A DNA stretch of 64,000 bases from Massilia solisilvae. Lineage in GTDB: Bacteria > Pseudomonadota > Gammaproteobacteria > Burkholderiales > Burkholderiaceae_D. The stretch spans positions 248,001 through 312,000 of the forward strand of contig NZ_JANUGV010000001.1 of the NCBI RefSeq assembly GCF_024753215.1, given 5' to 3'. The notes beneath the pieces are model-generated. The model did not search any database. It saw nothing but the letters and a program-made list of their open reading frames with translations, and was not told the origin of the DNA. The position numbers and the translations under genes are program-made. Shown in pieces: positions 52,347-61,544 of this stretch. How positions within the stretch are numbered: the stretch's first letter is position 1; the number at the start of each line of letters is the position of its first letter.

Positions 52347-53252
52347 TCAGTCGACAGGGACCAGCTCGCGCAGCTCCGGAATGGCCTGCTCGGCGGCGCG
52401 TTCGCCCTCGGTGATGGCGGCCGCGGCGCGGTGGTAGTCCATCAGCGCGAAGTTCGACAGGCGCGGGCGGATCAAGAGGTCGGCGGGCTCGCCGGCCAGG
52501 CGGCTGCGGGTGATTCGCACCTGCATGATGTGCAGGCTGATGCTCAGCACGTCGAAGATCGAGGGCATCGCGGCCGACGTCGCCGGGCCGCTCTTGAGCC
52601 GTCCCAGCCCCAGCGGCAGCTTGCCGACCAGCGATTCGAGCGCGCCCGGCGCGGGCAGCGAGCGCCAGCCCTGCGCGCGCTCGTTGTGGCGTCCCATCAG
52701 GTCCCAGTTCAGGTCCACCGCGATCACGATGTCGGCGCCCATCGCGCGGCACAGCGACACCGGCACCGGGTTGACCAGGCCGCCGTCGACCATCAGCCGG
52801 CCGTCCAGCTGCGCCGGCTTGAGCAGGCCGGGCAGGGCGATCGAGGCGCGCACCGCGTCGGTGACCGAGCCTTCGCGCAGCCAGATTTCGCGCCCGGTCA
52901 CCAGTTCCGTCGCCACCGCGCCGAACGTCTTGGGCAGCGCCTCGATGTCCTTGTCGGTGAAATGCGTGCGGAAGAAGTCGAGCAGCTTGTCGCCGTGGAC
53001 CAGGCCGCCGTCGATGGTCAGGTCCAGCAGGCCCAGCACGCTTTGCCATTTCAGGCCGCGCACCCATTGTTCCAGCCGGTCGAGCTGGCCGTCGGCGTAG
53101 GCGGCGCCGACCAGCGCGCCGATCGAGGTGCCGCAGACGATGTCGGGCACGATGCCGGCCTGCTCCAGCGTGCGGATGATGCCGATGTGCGCCCACCCGC
53201 GTGCCGAGCCGCTGCCCAGCGCCAGTCCGATTTTTGGCCGGTGCGTAATCAT
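52347..53252 (-). CDS. patatin-like phospholipase (RssA type)
   Basis: A 301-residue patatin-family lipid acyl hydrolase. The oxyanion motif is LGSGSARGWAHIG, the nucleophile is S43 in GTSIG, and the catalytic Asp lies in LMVDGGLVNP. No signal peptide or membrane helix is seen. It corresponds to small cytoplasmic patatins such as E. coli RssA. It begins 4 bp after the rng stop and is therefore likely cotranscribed with rng. Substrate lipids are unknown. Confidence 0.9.
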   Translation of the reverse strand: MITHRPKIGLALGSGSARGWAHIGIIRTLEQAGIVPDIVCGTSIGALVGAAYADGQLDRLEQWVRGLKWQSVLGLLDLTIDGGLVHGDKLLDFFRTHFTDKDIEALPKTFGAVATELVTGREIWLREGSVTDAVRASIALPGLLKPAQLDGRLMVDGGLVNPVPVSLCRAMGADIVIAVDLNWDLMGRHNERAQGWRSLPAPGALESLVGKLPLGLGRLKSGPATSAAMPSIFDVLSISLHIMQVRITRSRLAGEPADLLIRPRLSNFALMDYHRAAAAITEGERAAEQAIPELRELVPVD

Positions 53253-53256
53253 CGGC

Positions 53257-54720
53257 TCACATCAGGATCACGTCGTACTGCTCCTGGTGGTAGCCCTTCT
53301 CCACCTGCAGCGAGATGCGCTTGCCGATGAAGTCGCCCAGCATCGCCAGGTGCTGCGACTCTTCTTCCAGGAACAGGTCGATGACCTCCTGCGAGGCGAC
53401 GATGCGGAACTCGCGCGGGTTGAACTGCTTGGCTTCGCGCAGCAGCTCGCGCAGGATCTCGTAGCAGATCGTGCGCGAAGTCTTGACCTGGCCCTTGCCG
53501 CCGCAGGCCGGGCAGGGCTCGCACAGGATGTGGGCCAGCGATTCGCGGGTGCGCTTCCTCGTCATCTCCACCAGCCCCAGCGCCGAGAAGCCGCTGACCG
53601 ACACCTTGGTGCGGTCGCGCGACAGCGCCTTCTTGAGCTCCGCGAGCACGGCGTTGCGGTGCTCGTTGTTCTCCATGTCGATGAAGTCGAGGATGATGAT
53701 GCCGCCCAGGTTGCGCAGCCGCAGTTGGCGCGCGATCGCGTGCGCCGCTTCCAGGTTGGTCTTGAAGATCGTGTCCGCGAAATTGCGCCCGCCGACAAAG
53801 CCGCCGGTGTTCACGTCGATCGTGGTCATCGCCTCGGTCTGGTCCACGATCAGGTAGCCGCCGGACTTCAGGTCCACGCGGCGCCCCAGCGCGCGCTGGA
53901 TCTCTTCTTCCACGCCGTACAGATCGAACAGCGGGCGCTCGCCGGTGTAGTGCTGCAGGCGCGGCAGCACCGATGGCGTGTACACCTGGCCGAACTCGAC
54001 CAGCTTCAGGTAGTTCTCGCGCGAGTCCACCTGGATCGACAGCGTCTCGTCATGCACGAAGTCGCGCAGCACGCGCTGGGCCAGGTTCAGGTCCTGGTAC
54101 AACAGGCTGGTTGGCGGCCGGGTGCGCGCGCCCTGCAGGATCGCGTTCCAGGTCTTGCGCAGGTAGTCGATGTCGGCCAAGAGGTCGGCGTCGGACGCTT
54201 CCTCGGCCATCGTGCGCACGATGTAGCCGCCTTTTTCTTCCGGCGGCAGCAGGCCCTGCATGCGCACGCGCAGCGCCTCGCGGTCGGTTTCCTTTTCGAT
54301 CTTCTGGCTGATGCCGATGTGGTTGTCCTGCGGGAGATAGACCAGCATGCGGCCGGCCACCGAAATCTGGGTGGACAGGCGCGCGCCCTTGGTGCCGATC
54401 GGGTCCTTGATCACCTGGACGGTGAGAACCTGGCCGTCGAACAGCAGCTTTTCGATCGGAGTGGGCTGCGCGTTCGGGCTCTCGTGGTTGCGCGCTTCCC
54501 AGATGTCGGCCACGTGCAGGAAGGCCGCGCGCTCGAGGCCGATGTCGATGAACGCCGACTGCATCCCCGGCAGCACGCGCACCACCTTGCCAAGGTACAC
54601 GTTACCGGTCAGCCCGCGGGTGAGCGTGCGTTCGATGTGCAGTTCCTGAACAGCGCCCTGCAGGACCAGCGCCACGCGCGTTTCCTGCGGGGTGATGTTG
54701 ATGAGGATGTCTTCGTTCAT
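53257..54720 (-). CDS. rng: ribonuclease G
   Basis: A 487-residue endoribonuclease of the RNase E/G family that matures 16S rRNA 5-prime ends and degrades RNA. An N-terminal S1 domain (about 35-125) precedes the catalytic region with TIDVNTGGFVG near 300 and LGGIIILDFIDM near 340, and the zinc-link CPACGGKG near 405. There is no long RNase E-type C-terminal scaffold, so G rather than E. ATG at 54720. A family A repeat lies between it and maf. Confidence 0.95.
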   Translation of the reverse strand: MNEDILINITPQETRVALVLQGAVQELHIERTLTRGLTGNVYLGKVVRVLPGMQSAFIDIGLERAAFLHVADIWEARNHESPNAQPTPIEKLLFDGQVLTVQVIKDPIGTKGARLSTQISVAGRMLVYLPQDNHIGISQKIEKETDREALRVRMQGLLPPEEKGGYIVRTMAEEASDADLLADIDYLRKTWNAILQGARTRPPTSLLYQDLNLAQRVLRDFVHDETLSIQVDSRENYLKLVEFGQVYTPSVLPRLQHYTGERPLFDLYGVEEEIQRALGRRVDLKSGGYLIVDQTEAMTTIDVNTGGFVGGRNFADTIFKTNLEAAHAIARQLRLRNLGGIIILDFIDMENNEHRNAVLAELKKALSRDRTKVSVSGFSALGLVEMTRKRTRESLAHILCEPCPACGGKGQVKTSRTICYEILRELLREAKQFNPREFRIVASQEVIDLFLEEESQHLAMLGDFIGKRISLQVEKGYHQEQYDVILM

Positions 54721-54794
54721 GGAGCGCCGTTCACAATATTGTTCAGAGTGTAATCATACACGGCGCCGTGGCAGTGCGGTGGGGGCGCGGACCG

Positions 54795-54900
54795 GTAGGG
54801 TGGGCAGCTCGGCTGCCCACGCGTTCGATCCGGCTAAGATTGGCCTGCGGGCCGAGCCAGCACCGCTTGGACGCGTGGGCGGGAAACCCGCCCACCCTAC
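54795..54900. repeat. dispersed palindromic repeat, family A, abutting maf
   Basis: GGTAGGGTGGGCAG...CTGCCCACGCGTTC at the left and ACGCGTGGGCGGG...CCCGCCCACCCTAC at the right face each other across about 40 bp. The final CTA (54897-54899) is read on the minus strand as the TAG stop of maf. Confidence 0.88.
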
Positions 54901-55520
54901 ACCGGCACGCCGGCCTTGCGCAGCAGGTTGGCCGTCTCGAACAGCGGCAGCCCCATGATGCCCGAGTGGCTGCCTTCGATATGCTCGACGAAGAGCGCGG
55001 CCAGCCCCTGGATGCCATAGCCGCCGGCCTTGTCGTAGGGCTCGGGCGTGGCGCAGTAGGCCTTGATCGCGTCCGGCGACAGTTTGGCAAAGCGCACGTC
55101 CGACACCTGCGTCACCTGCAGGGCCATGTCGGTATAGTGCACCGCCACCGAGGTCAGCACCTGGTGCGTGCGGCCGGACAGCCGGCCGAGCATCTCGACC
55201 GCTTCCTCGTTATTCTCCGGCTTGCCCAGGATCAGGCCGTCGATGGTGACCGTGGTGTCGGCGGTGAGCACCGGCCGCAGCGGATGGCGGCGCATCTGCA
55301 GCACGTTCCACGCGAAGGCGCCTTTTTCGTTGGCCACGCGCGCCACGTAGGCGAGCGGGTCTTCGTTCGGGTAGGCCTCCTCGCTCACGTCCACCCCGCG
55401 CGCGGGATCGGTGCGCAGCGACAGCAGTTCGAAATCGACGCCCACCTGGCGCAGCAGTTCGCGCCGGCGCGGGCTCTTCGAGGCGAGGTAGATCTTGTTG
55501 TCCAGGGGTTTGTACGGCAT
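54897..55520 (-). CDS. maf: Maf family nucleotide pyrophosphatase
   Basis: A 207-residue house-cleaning enzyme that hydrolyses non-canonical or specific NTPs to NMPs. Family motifs are IYLASKSPRRRELLRQ at the N-terminus, ADTTVTIDG near 93, and a C-terminal KAGGYGIQGLA and GS.SGIMGLPL. The start at 55520 is used because the protein begins just before the conserved block. The rlmH stop lies 8 bp upstream. Its stop codon is formed by the edge of a family A palindrome. Confidence 0.94.
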   Translation of the reverse strand: MPYKPLDNKIYLASKSPRRRELLRQVGVDFELLSLRTDPARGVDVSEEAYPNEDPLAYVARVANEKGAFAWNVLQMRRHPLRPVLTADTTVTIDGLILGKPENNEEAVEMLGRLSGRTHQVLTSVAVHYTDMALQVTQVSDVRFAKLSPDAIKAYCATPEPYDKAGGYGIQGLAALFVEHIEGSHSGIMGLPLFETANLLRKAGVPV

Positions 55521-55528
55521 GCGTTGCC

Positions 55529-55999
55529 TCAGGCGCGGTGATAGGGGTGGTTCTGGGTAATCGACCAGGCCCGGTAAAGCTGTTCCGCGAGCATCACGCG
55601 CACGATCCCGTGAGGCAGGGTCATGCTCGAAATGCGGATCATGCCTTCGGCCTTCGCCTTGAGCTCGGGGTCGAGCCCGTCGGCGCCGCCGATCAGGAAA
55701 ACGGTGTCGCGCCCGTCCTGCTGCCACTGCTGCAGCATGTTGGACAGGCCGACGCTGGTGAGGTCCTTGCCACGCTCGTCAAGCGCGATGATGCGGGCGC
55801 CCTTGGGCAGCGCCGCCTCGATGCGTTCGCGCTCGAGCGCCATGGCAGTGGCCGCGGTCTTGCTGCCGGAACGTTCGACCGGCTTGATCTCCTTGAGCAC
55901 GATGCGCAGCTCGGGCGGCATGCGCTTGGTGAACTCGGTAAAGCCAGTCTCGATCCAGGCCGGCATCTTGTGGCCGACCGCGGCAATGATGAGCTGCAT
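55529..55999 (-). CDS. rlmH: 23S rRNA (pseudouridine1915-N3)-methyltransferase
   Basis: A 156-residue SPOUT-class methyltransferase. It begins [20 protein letters not shown] and ends with the knot and tail motifs [37 protein letters not shown] and NHPYHRA, essentially the family consensus. Length is standard. It follows rsfS by 6 bp in a conserved housekeeping operon. Confidence 0.97.
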   Translation of the reverse strand: MQLIIAAVGHKMPAWIETGFTEFTKRMPPELRIVLKEIKPVERSGSKTAATAMALERERIEAALPKGARIIALDERGKDLTSVGLSNMLQQWQQDGRDTVFLIGGADGLDPELKAKAEGMIRISSMTLPHGIVRVMLAEQLYRAWSITQNHPYHRA

Positions 56000-56005
56000 T
56001 GAGGC

Positions 56006-56665
56006 TTACTCGGCCGCCTTCTTCACGCGGCGGATGACCTTCTTGGCCGGTTCGGCCTCGGCGCTGACCGCTTTGGCGGCGCGCTTGGCCTTCACCTCGG
56101 CCTGCGCGGTCTTGGACGGCGCGACCTTCACGGTCTTGCCGACGGCAACCTTGGGCGCGGCCGGTTTCTTGGCGGCGGTGGTCTTGGTGGCAGCGGTCTT
56201 GCGCGCGGCCGGCTTGCGCTCGTTGACCGGCTTGGCTTCCGGCTCTTCCTTGCTGGCGGCCAGGTGCTTGGACTTGGCCTTCGGCGCGGCCGCTTCCTTG
56301 CCTTCGGCGGTGGACTTGCGCTTGGCCGCGCCCAGCTTGACCGGCTTCTCGCCCCAGATTTCTTCCAGGCGGTAGTACTGGCGAATGGCCGGCTGCATGA
56401 TGTGGACGATCATGTCGCCCAGGTCCACCAGCACCCATTCACCGGTGTCCTCGCCTTCCAGGCCGACCACTTCGCCGCCGTTTTCCTTGACCTTGTCGCG
56501 CACCGATGCGGCCAGCGCCTTGGTCTGGCGGTTCGAGGTGCCCGAGACGACGGCGATGCGGTCGAACAGGCTGGTCAGGTGCGTGGTGTCGAACATCACG
56601 ATGTCCTGGCCCTTGACGTCCTCGAGGGCGTCAACGACAACCGCTTGCAGTTTTTTGATATCCAT
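56006..56665 (-). CDS. rsfS: ribosome silencing factor RsfS with long basic C-terminal tail
   Basis: A 219-residue protein. Residues 1-115 are the RsfS core (DALEDVKGQDIVMFDT, SGTSNRQTKALAASVRDKVKE, EWVLVDLGDMIVHIM) that binds ribosomal protein L14 and blocks subunit joining in starvation. Residues about 125-219 form a Lys/Ala/Pro-rich tail with KPAA and KTAA-type repeats resembling histone H1-like or nucleic-acid-binding tails. Typical RsfS proteins end near residue 105-130, so the tail nearly doubles the length. It overlaps the nadD stop by 1 bp. Confidence 0.95.
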   Translation of the reverse strand: MDIKKLQAVVVDALEDVKGQDIVMFDTTHLTSLFDRIAVVSGTSNRQTKALAASVRDKVKENGGEVVGLEGEDTGEWVLVDLGDMIVHIMQPAIRQYYRLEEIWGEKPVKLGAAKRKSTAEGKEAAAPKAKSKHLAASKEEPEAKPVNERKPAARKTAATKTTAAKKPAAPKVAVGKTVKVAPSKTAQAEVKAKRAAKAVSAEAEPAKKVIRRVKKAAE

Positions 56666-57315
56666 TAGCTCTTGTATAAATTATGTTGTTGAATATAGTC
56701 TAACACCACGGGCGCAACCAGCCCGTTCGCGTTGTTCCCGTGGCGAATGGCCGCGCGTACCTGCGTGGCCGAGATATCGACTGCCAGCGTGTGCGCCACG
56801 CACACGCGTCCGTGCGGCGCCGCGCGCACCTCGCTTGGCGTGCACAGACGCGGCGCCAGTTCCTGTGCCACGGCCGGCGGCAGCTTGTCCACCGCCAGGT
56901 CGAAACCCGGCCGTGCCGCCACGCCGATGTTGGCCACCTCGAACAGCGCGCGCCAGTCGCGCCAGGTGTCGAGTTTTTGCAGCTGGTCGGCGCCCATCAG
57001 GAACACGATCGACGCCTCCTGCCCCAGCTCGGCGCGCACGGCGCGCAGCGTGTCGATCGTGTAGGTCGCGCCGTTGCGCTCGATCTCCTGCAGGTCGATC
57101 GTGACCGGAAAGCCGGCCCGCATGAAGGCCAGCTCCAGCATCTTCACGCGGTCGGCGTCGGACGCTTCCAGGTTCGACTTCTGCCATGGCCGGCCGGCCG
57201 GCACGATGCGCAGCTGGTCGGGATGCAGCAGGCGCGCGAACAGCTCGGCCAGCGCAACGTGGCCGGCATGTACTGGGTCGAAGCTGCCCCCCAGCAGGGC
57301 GACGCAGCGGCTCAC
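56665..57315 (-). CDS. nadD: nicotinate-nucleotide adenylyltransferase
   Basis: A 216-residue NAD biosynthesis enzyme that adenylylates nicotinate mononucleotide. Seen: [16 protein letters not shown] (HxGH motif) at the N-terminus and the SxxxxR-like [10 protein letters not shown] at the C-terminus. It overlaps hemF by 4 bp and rsfS by 1 bp. Confidence 0.97.
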   Translation of the reverse strand: MSRCVALLGGSFDPVHAGHVALAELFARLLHPDQLRIVPAGRPWQKSNLEASDADRVKMLELAFMRAGFPVTIDLQEIERNGATYTIDTLRAVRAELGQEASIVFLMGADQLQKLDTWRDWRALFEVANIGVAARPGFDLAVDKLPPAVAQELAPRLCTPSEVRAAPHGRVCVAHTLAVDISATQVRAAIRHGNNANGLVAPVVLDYIQQHNLYKS

Positions 57316-58223
57316 TTTTCCAGCCAGTCCCGGTGCACCAGGAAGTCAGTGTAGAGCTTCGCCTCCGGTGTGCCCGGCTCGGGCTTCCAGTCGTAGCGCC
57401 ATTTCACGATCGGCGGCATCGACATCAGGATCGCCTCGGTGCGCCCGCCCGACTGCAGGCCGAAGTGCGTGCCGCGGTCCCACACCAGGTTGAACTCGAC
57501 GTAGCGGCCGCGACGGTAGGCCTGGAAGTCGCGCTCGCGCTCGCCGTATGGCGTCTCGATGCGGCGCTTTAGGATCGGCAGGTAGGCGTCGAGAAAGCCG
57601 TCGCCCACGCTTTTCACCATCGCGAACGACTCGTCGAAACCGAGTTCGTTGAAGTCGTCGAAGAAGATGCCGCCCACGCCGCGCGGCTCCTTGCGGTGCT
57701 TGAGGTAGAAGTACTCGTCGCACCATTTCTTGAAGCGCGCGTGCAGCTCGTCGCCGTAGGGCGCGAGCGCGTCATGGCACACCTGGTGAAAGTGGCGCGC
57801 GTCTTCCTCGAAGCCGTAGTGCGGGGTCAGGTCCATGCCGCCGCCGAACCACCACACCGGGTCCTTGCCTTCGGCCGTGGCTTCGAAGAAGCGCACGTTC
57901 ATGTGGACTGTCGGCGCGTACGGGTTGCGTGGGTGGGTCACCAGCGACACGCCCATCGCTTCCCAGGCGCGGCCCGCCAGTTCCGGCCGCGCGGCCATGG
58001 CCGACGGCGGCAGGTGCTTGCCGGTCACGTGCGAAAAGTTCACGCCGCCGCGCTCGAGCACGTTGCCTTCCTCGATCAGGCGCGAGATGCCGCCGCCGCC
58101 CTCGGGGCGCTCCCAGGTGTCGCGCAGGAACGGCTTGCCGTCGACCTCTTCGAGGGCGCCGACGATGCGCGACTGCAGGTCGAGCAGCCAGGTTTTGATG
58201 GCGGCAGGGTTGGGGGCGGACAT
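57312..58223 (-). CDS. hemF: oxygen-dependent coproporphyrinogen III oxidase
   Basis: A 303-residue heme-pathway enzyme that decarboxylates coproporphyrinogen III aerobically. Motifs are [67 protein letters not shown] and [21 protein letters not shown], which match the family throughout. It heads the hemF-nadD-rsfS-rlmH-maf run and follows a family B palindrome region. Confidence 0.98.
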   Translation of the reverse strand: MSAPNPAAIKTWLLDLQSRIVGALEEVDGKPFLRDTWERPEGGGGISRLIEEGNVLERGGVNFSHVTGKHLPPSAMAARPELAGRAWEAMGVSLVTHPRNPYAPTVHMNVRFFEATAEGKDPVWWFGGGMDLTPHYGFEEDARHFHQVCHDALAPYGDELHARFKKWCDEYFYLKHRKEPRGVGGIFFDDFNELGFDESFAMVKSVGDGFLDAYLPILKRRIETPYGERERDFQAYRRGRYVEFNLVWDRGTHFGLQSGGRTEAILMSMPPIVKWRYDWKPEPGTPEAKLYTDFLVHRDWLEK

Positions 58224-58304
58224 GGTGTTATGTGCTTGAAAAATTGGGCCGATTGTACACTGTGAGCTTGGCGCGTTACAAAGTTAGAGATTGCGCACCG
58301 CAAC

Positions 58305-58424
58305 AACGTCGTTCCCGCAGCCACAAAACGTCGTTCCCGGACTCGCCGTCCGCCTTGGCGGGAACCCATAGACCGCCTGCTGTTCAGGCTCAGCATGGGT
58401 TCCCGCCTCCGCGGGAACGACGGA
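58305..58424. repeat. dispersed palindromic repeat, family B
   Basis: Left part CGTCGTTCCCG...GCGGGAACCCATAG, right part CAGCATGGGTTCCCGC...GCGGGAACGACGG, in inverted orientation, with a shorter extra CGTCGTTCCCG copy at the left. The sequence matches the 42931-43043 element. It separates hemF and purD, which are both on the minus strand. Confidence 0.82.
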
Positions 58425-58457
58425 TTAAGGGCGCTGGTTTAGTTTGAGCGATTGTTG

Positions 58458-59723
58458 TTACTTAACGCCGCGCCAGCCGATGTCGCGGCGGAACTGGGCG
58501 CCGTTGAAGTGGATCTGGTCCACCGCCTCGTACGCCTGCTTCTGCGCCATCTTGACGTTGTCGCCCAGGCCCACCACGCACAGCACGCGCCCGCCGTTGG
58601 TCACCAGCTTGCCGTCCACGATGCTGGTGCCGGCATGGAAAGTCACGCACTCCGGCGTCTCGGCCGGGATGCCGTCGATCACGTCGCCCTTGCGCGGGTT
58701 GTCCGGATAGCCTTCGGCCGCCATCACCACGCCCACCGCCGTGCGGCGGTCCCATTCGAGCTCCACCGCGTCCAGCGTGCCGTTGCAGGCGTGCTCGACC
58801 ACATTGACGAAGTCGCTCTTCAGGCGCGCCATGATCGGCTGCGTTTCCGGGTCGCCCATGCGGCAATTGAATTCCAGCGTGCGCGGGGTGCCCTGGGCGT
58901 CGATCATCAGGCCGGCGTACAAGAAGCCGGTGTACTGGATTCCGTCCTTGGCCATGCCTTGGATGGTCGGGTTGATGATCTCGCGCATCACGCGCGCGTG
59001 CATCGACGGGGTCACGATCGGGGCCGGGGAGTAGGCGCCCATGCCGCCGGTGTTCGGGCCCTGGTCGGCATCCTTCAGGCGCTTGTGGTCCTGCGAGGTG
59101 GCCAGCGCCAGTACGTTCTTGCCATCGACCATGACGATGAAGCTCGCTTCCTCGCCGGCCAGGAACTCTTCGATCACGATGCGCGCGCCGGCGTCGCCGA
59201 AGCGGTTATCGGACAGCATGTGGTCGATCGCCTGGTGCGCTTCGTCCAGCGACATGGCCACCACCACGCCCTTGCCGGCCGCCAGGCCGTCGGCCTTGAT
59301 GACGATCGGCGCGCCGTTGGCGTCCACGTAGGCGTGCGCCTCTTTGGCATCCGAAAAACTCTGGTACTTCGCGGTCGGAATGCCGTGGCGCTGCATGAAC
59401 GCCTTGGCGAAGTCCTTCGACGACTCCAGCTGCGCCGCTTCCTTGGTCGGCCCGAAAATCTTCAGGCCGCGCGCGCGGAACAGGTTGACGATGCCGGCCG
59501 CCAGCGGCGCTTCGGGCCCGACCACGGTCAGGCCGATGTGCTCGCGCACCACGAAGTCGGCCAGTTCGGCGGGGTCAGTGATTGCGACATTTTCCAGCCG
59601 CGCGTCGCGCGCGGTGCCGCCGTTGCCCGGGGCGACATACACCATCTGGATGCGCTCGGATTGGGCAAGTTTCCAGGCCAGTGCGTGTTCGCGGCCGCCC
59701 GAGCCGACTACCAGGATCTTCAT
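58458..59723 (-). CDS. purD: phosphoribosylamine-glycine ligase
   Basis: A 421-residue ATP-grasp enzyme of purine synthesis that forms glycinamide ribonucleotide. The start reads MKILVVGSGGREHALAWKL, the ATP-binding KADGLAAGKGVVVA lies near 145, and GPNTGGMGAYSPAP and EFNCRMGDPETQ are present. Length is standard. It is preceded by the YebC-type gene with a 16-bp gap and likely shares its promoter. Confidence 0.98.
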   Translation of the reverse strand: MKILVVGSGGREHALAWKLAQSERIQMVYVAPGNGGTARDARLENVAITDPAELADFVVREHIGLTVVGPEAPLAAGIVNLFRARGLKIFGPTKEAAQLESSKDFAKAFMQRHGIPTAKYQSFSDAKEAHAYVDANGAPIVIKADGLAAGKGVVVAMSLDEAHQAIDHMLSDNRFGDAGARIVIEEFLAGEEASFIVMVDGKNVLALATSQDHKRLKDADQGPNTGGMGAYSPAPIVTPSMHARVMREIINPTIQGMAKDGIQYTGFLYAGLMIDAQGTPRTLEFNCRMGDPETQPIMARLKSDFVNVVEHACNGTLDAVELEWDRRTAVGVVMAAEGYPDNPRKGDVIDGIPAETPECVTFHAGTSIVDGKLVTNGGRVLCVVGLGDNVKMAQKQAYEAVDQIHFNGAQFRRDIGWRGVK

Positions 59724-59739
59724 ACGTTGCTTTCGCTGC

Positions 59740-60465
59740 TTACTCTTCGATGACGGCGTTGGTATAGACTTCCTGCACGTCGTCCAGGTTTTCGATCGCG
59801 TCGAGGAGCTTTTGCATCTTCTGCGCGTCCTCGCCGGTGAACACGGTCTCGACGTCCGGCTTCATGATCACTTCGGCCGAATCGGCCTTGAAACCGGACT
59901 TTTCCAGCGCTTCCTTGACGTTGGCGAAGTCGTTCGGGCTGCACAGCACCTCGAAGCCGCCTTCCTCGTCGGGAATCACGTCGTCGGCACCGGCTTCCAG
60001 CGCCGCTTCCATCAGCTTGTCCTCTTCCACGCCCGGCGCGAACAGGAACTGGCCGGTGTGCTTGAACATGAACGACACCGAGCCTTCGGTGCCCATGTTG
60101 CCGCCGAACTTGCTGAACGCGTGGCGCACCTCGGCCACCGTACGCACACGGTTGTCGGTCATGCAGTCCACGATGATGGCCGCGCCGCCGATGCCGTAGC
60201 CCTCGTAGCGCACCTCTTCGTAGTTGACGCCTTCCAGGCCGCCGGCGCCGCGCTGGATCGCGCGCTGCACGTTATCCTTCGGCATGTTGGCGTCGGCCGC
60301 CTTGTCCACCGCCAGACGCAGGCGCGGGTTGGACGTGATGTCTCCCCCGCCCATGCGCGCGGCAACCGTGATCTCCTTGATCAGGCGCGTCCAGATCTTG
60401 CCGCGCTTGGCGTCGGTAGCGGCTTTTTTATGCTTGATATTGGCCCATTTGCTGTGTCCAGCCAT
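59740..60465 (-). CDS. YebC/PmpR family DNA-binding regulatory protein
   Basis: A 241-residue protein with the highly conserved N-terminus [23 protein letters not shown], the acidic central region and [15 protein letters not shown]. YebC proteins were first described as regulators, and some members promote translation of proline stretches; which role applies here cannot be read from sequence. It is the promoter-proximal gene before purD. Confidence 0.93.
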   Translation of the reverse strand: MAGHSKWANIKHKKAATDAKRGKIWTRLIKEITVAARMGGGDITSNPRLRLAVDKAADANMPKDNVQRAIQRGAGGLEGVNYEEVRYEGYGIGGAAIIVDCMTDNRVRTVAEVRHAFSKFGGNMGTEGSVSFMFKHTGQFLFAPGVEEDKLMEAALEAGADDVIPDEEGGFEVLCSPNDFANVKEALEKSGFKADSAEVIMKPDVETVFTGEDAQKMQKLLDAIENLDDVQEVYTNAVIEE

Positions 60466-60547
60466 AGTCGGAATTCCTTAGACGGTGGTATTTCGAAGTG
60501 GCCGATATTCTAGCATAGCCACCTCTTGCCAAACCGCCGGGAAAGGA

Positions 60548-61339
60548 CTAAGGAAAGAGCAGCAGGGTCCCCCACGCGACCATGGCCAGCCCCGCCAGCG
60601 TCGCAATCCAGGTGCCGCCGGGCGCCAGTTTTTCGGTCAGCACCAGGAGGGCCAGCGCGGCGGCGGCGGCCAGGTTCATTACCCCGGCCGCGAACAGCAG
60701 GGTGGCCAGCAGCGCGCAGCAGCCGACGCAATAGCGCCCGTGCGTGACGCCCATGCGAAACGCGCCCCAGGCGCCGCGCCGCCAGCCGGTGAGCACGAAG
60801 GCCAGCGGCGTGCGGCAGTGGTGCAGGCTGGCGTATTTGGCGGGGGTCCACTGGTACACCCCGGCCGCAACCAGCGCCAGCCCGGCCACCGTGGCGTTGG
60901 TGACAGCCATGCCGTTGTCGAGCGCGCCGGCGTCGTGCAGGGCCCACTGCACCAGGGTGGCCGCGGCGGCGAACAGGGTCCACGAGAACAGGTAGCCGAG
61001 CACGAACAGCGCGGTGGCCAGGTAGGGCCGGCGCACCGCGTGGTAAAGACGGCTCACGCGCGCGAACAGCACCACCGCCGGGGTGGTGGCGGGCAGCATC
61101 ATGGCCGACATCATCGCCACCCACATGCCCAGCACCAGGCCCAGCTCGGAGGCGCGGTAGGGCATGGGCGGCGGCGGCTCCATGCTCATTGCCATGCCGG
61201 CGGCGGTGTCGCCGGGGCCGGGGTGCAGCGCGCGGAACACCAGCCAGGCCCAGCAGAGCGCCACCAGCGCCGACAGAAAGCCGATGACGATCGTCCGCTC
61301 CGAACCGGTGCGGCGCGGGACAGGCGTGAGCGCGTTCAT
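60548..61339 (-). CDS. DUF2182 predicted metal-binding membrane protein
   Basis: A 263-residue polytopic membrane protein of the DUF2182 family, with W.AMMSAMMLPATTPAVVLF in one helix, LGYLFSWTLFA, and a GVTHGRYCVGCCALLATLLFAAGVMNL segment whose paired cysteines may bind metal. The start at 61339 was chosen because the upstream 58-residue extension is hydrophilic and Arg/Pro-rich and looks non-coding. It is divergent from the EamA gene. Function is unknown. Confidence 0.82.
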   Translation of the reverse strand: MNALTPVPRRTGSERTIVIGFLSALVALCWAWLVFRALHPGPGDTAAGMAMSMEPPPPMPYRASELGLVLGMWVAMMSAMMLPATTPAVVLFARVSRLYHAVRRPYLATALFVLGYLFSWTLFAAAATLVQWALHDAGALDNGMAVTNATVAGLALVAAGVYQWTPAKYASLHHCRTPLAFVLTGWRRGAWGAFRMGVTHGRYCVGCCALLATLLFAAGVMNLAAAAALALLVLTEKLAPGGTWIATLAGLAMVAWGTLLLFP

Positions 61340-61544
61340 GCCGGCCACCCGGGCGCGCGCCGGCAACGATGCTGGCTGCGGCCAGCCGGCGCAAGCCGCG
61401 CGCGCCTGGCGCACGCTCCGTTCATGCTGCTTGTCATGTCTGGTTCTCCATGGTGGGACAGGGGGCACGGCGTTGGACAGCGCCCCTGCGGCCGCGTTCG
61501 GGAGCTCATCCACGCGGCGCGGCGTTTCCGCTTACAATCTCCTG

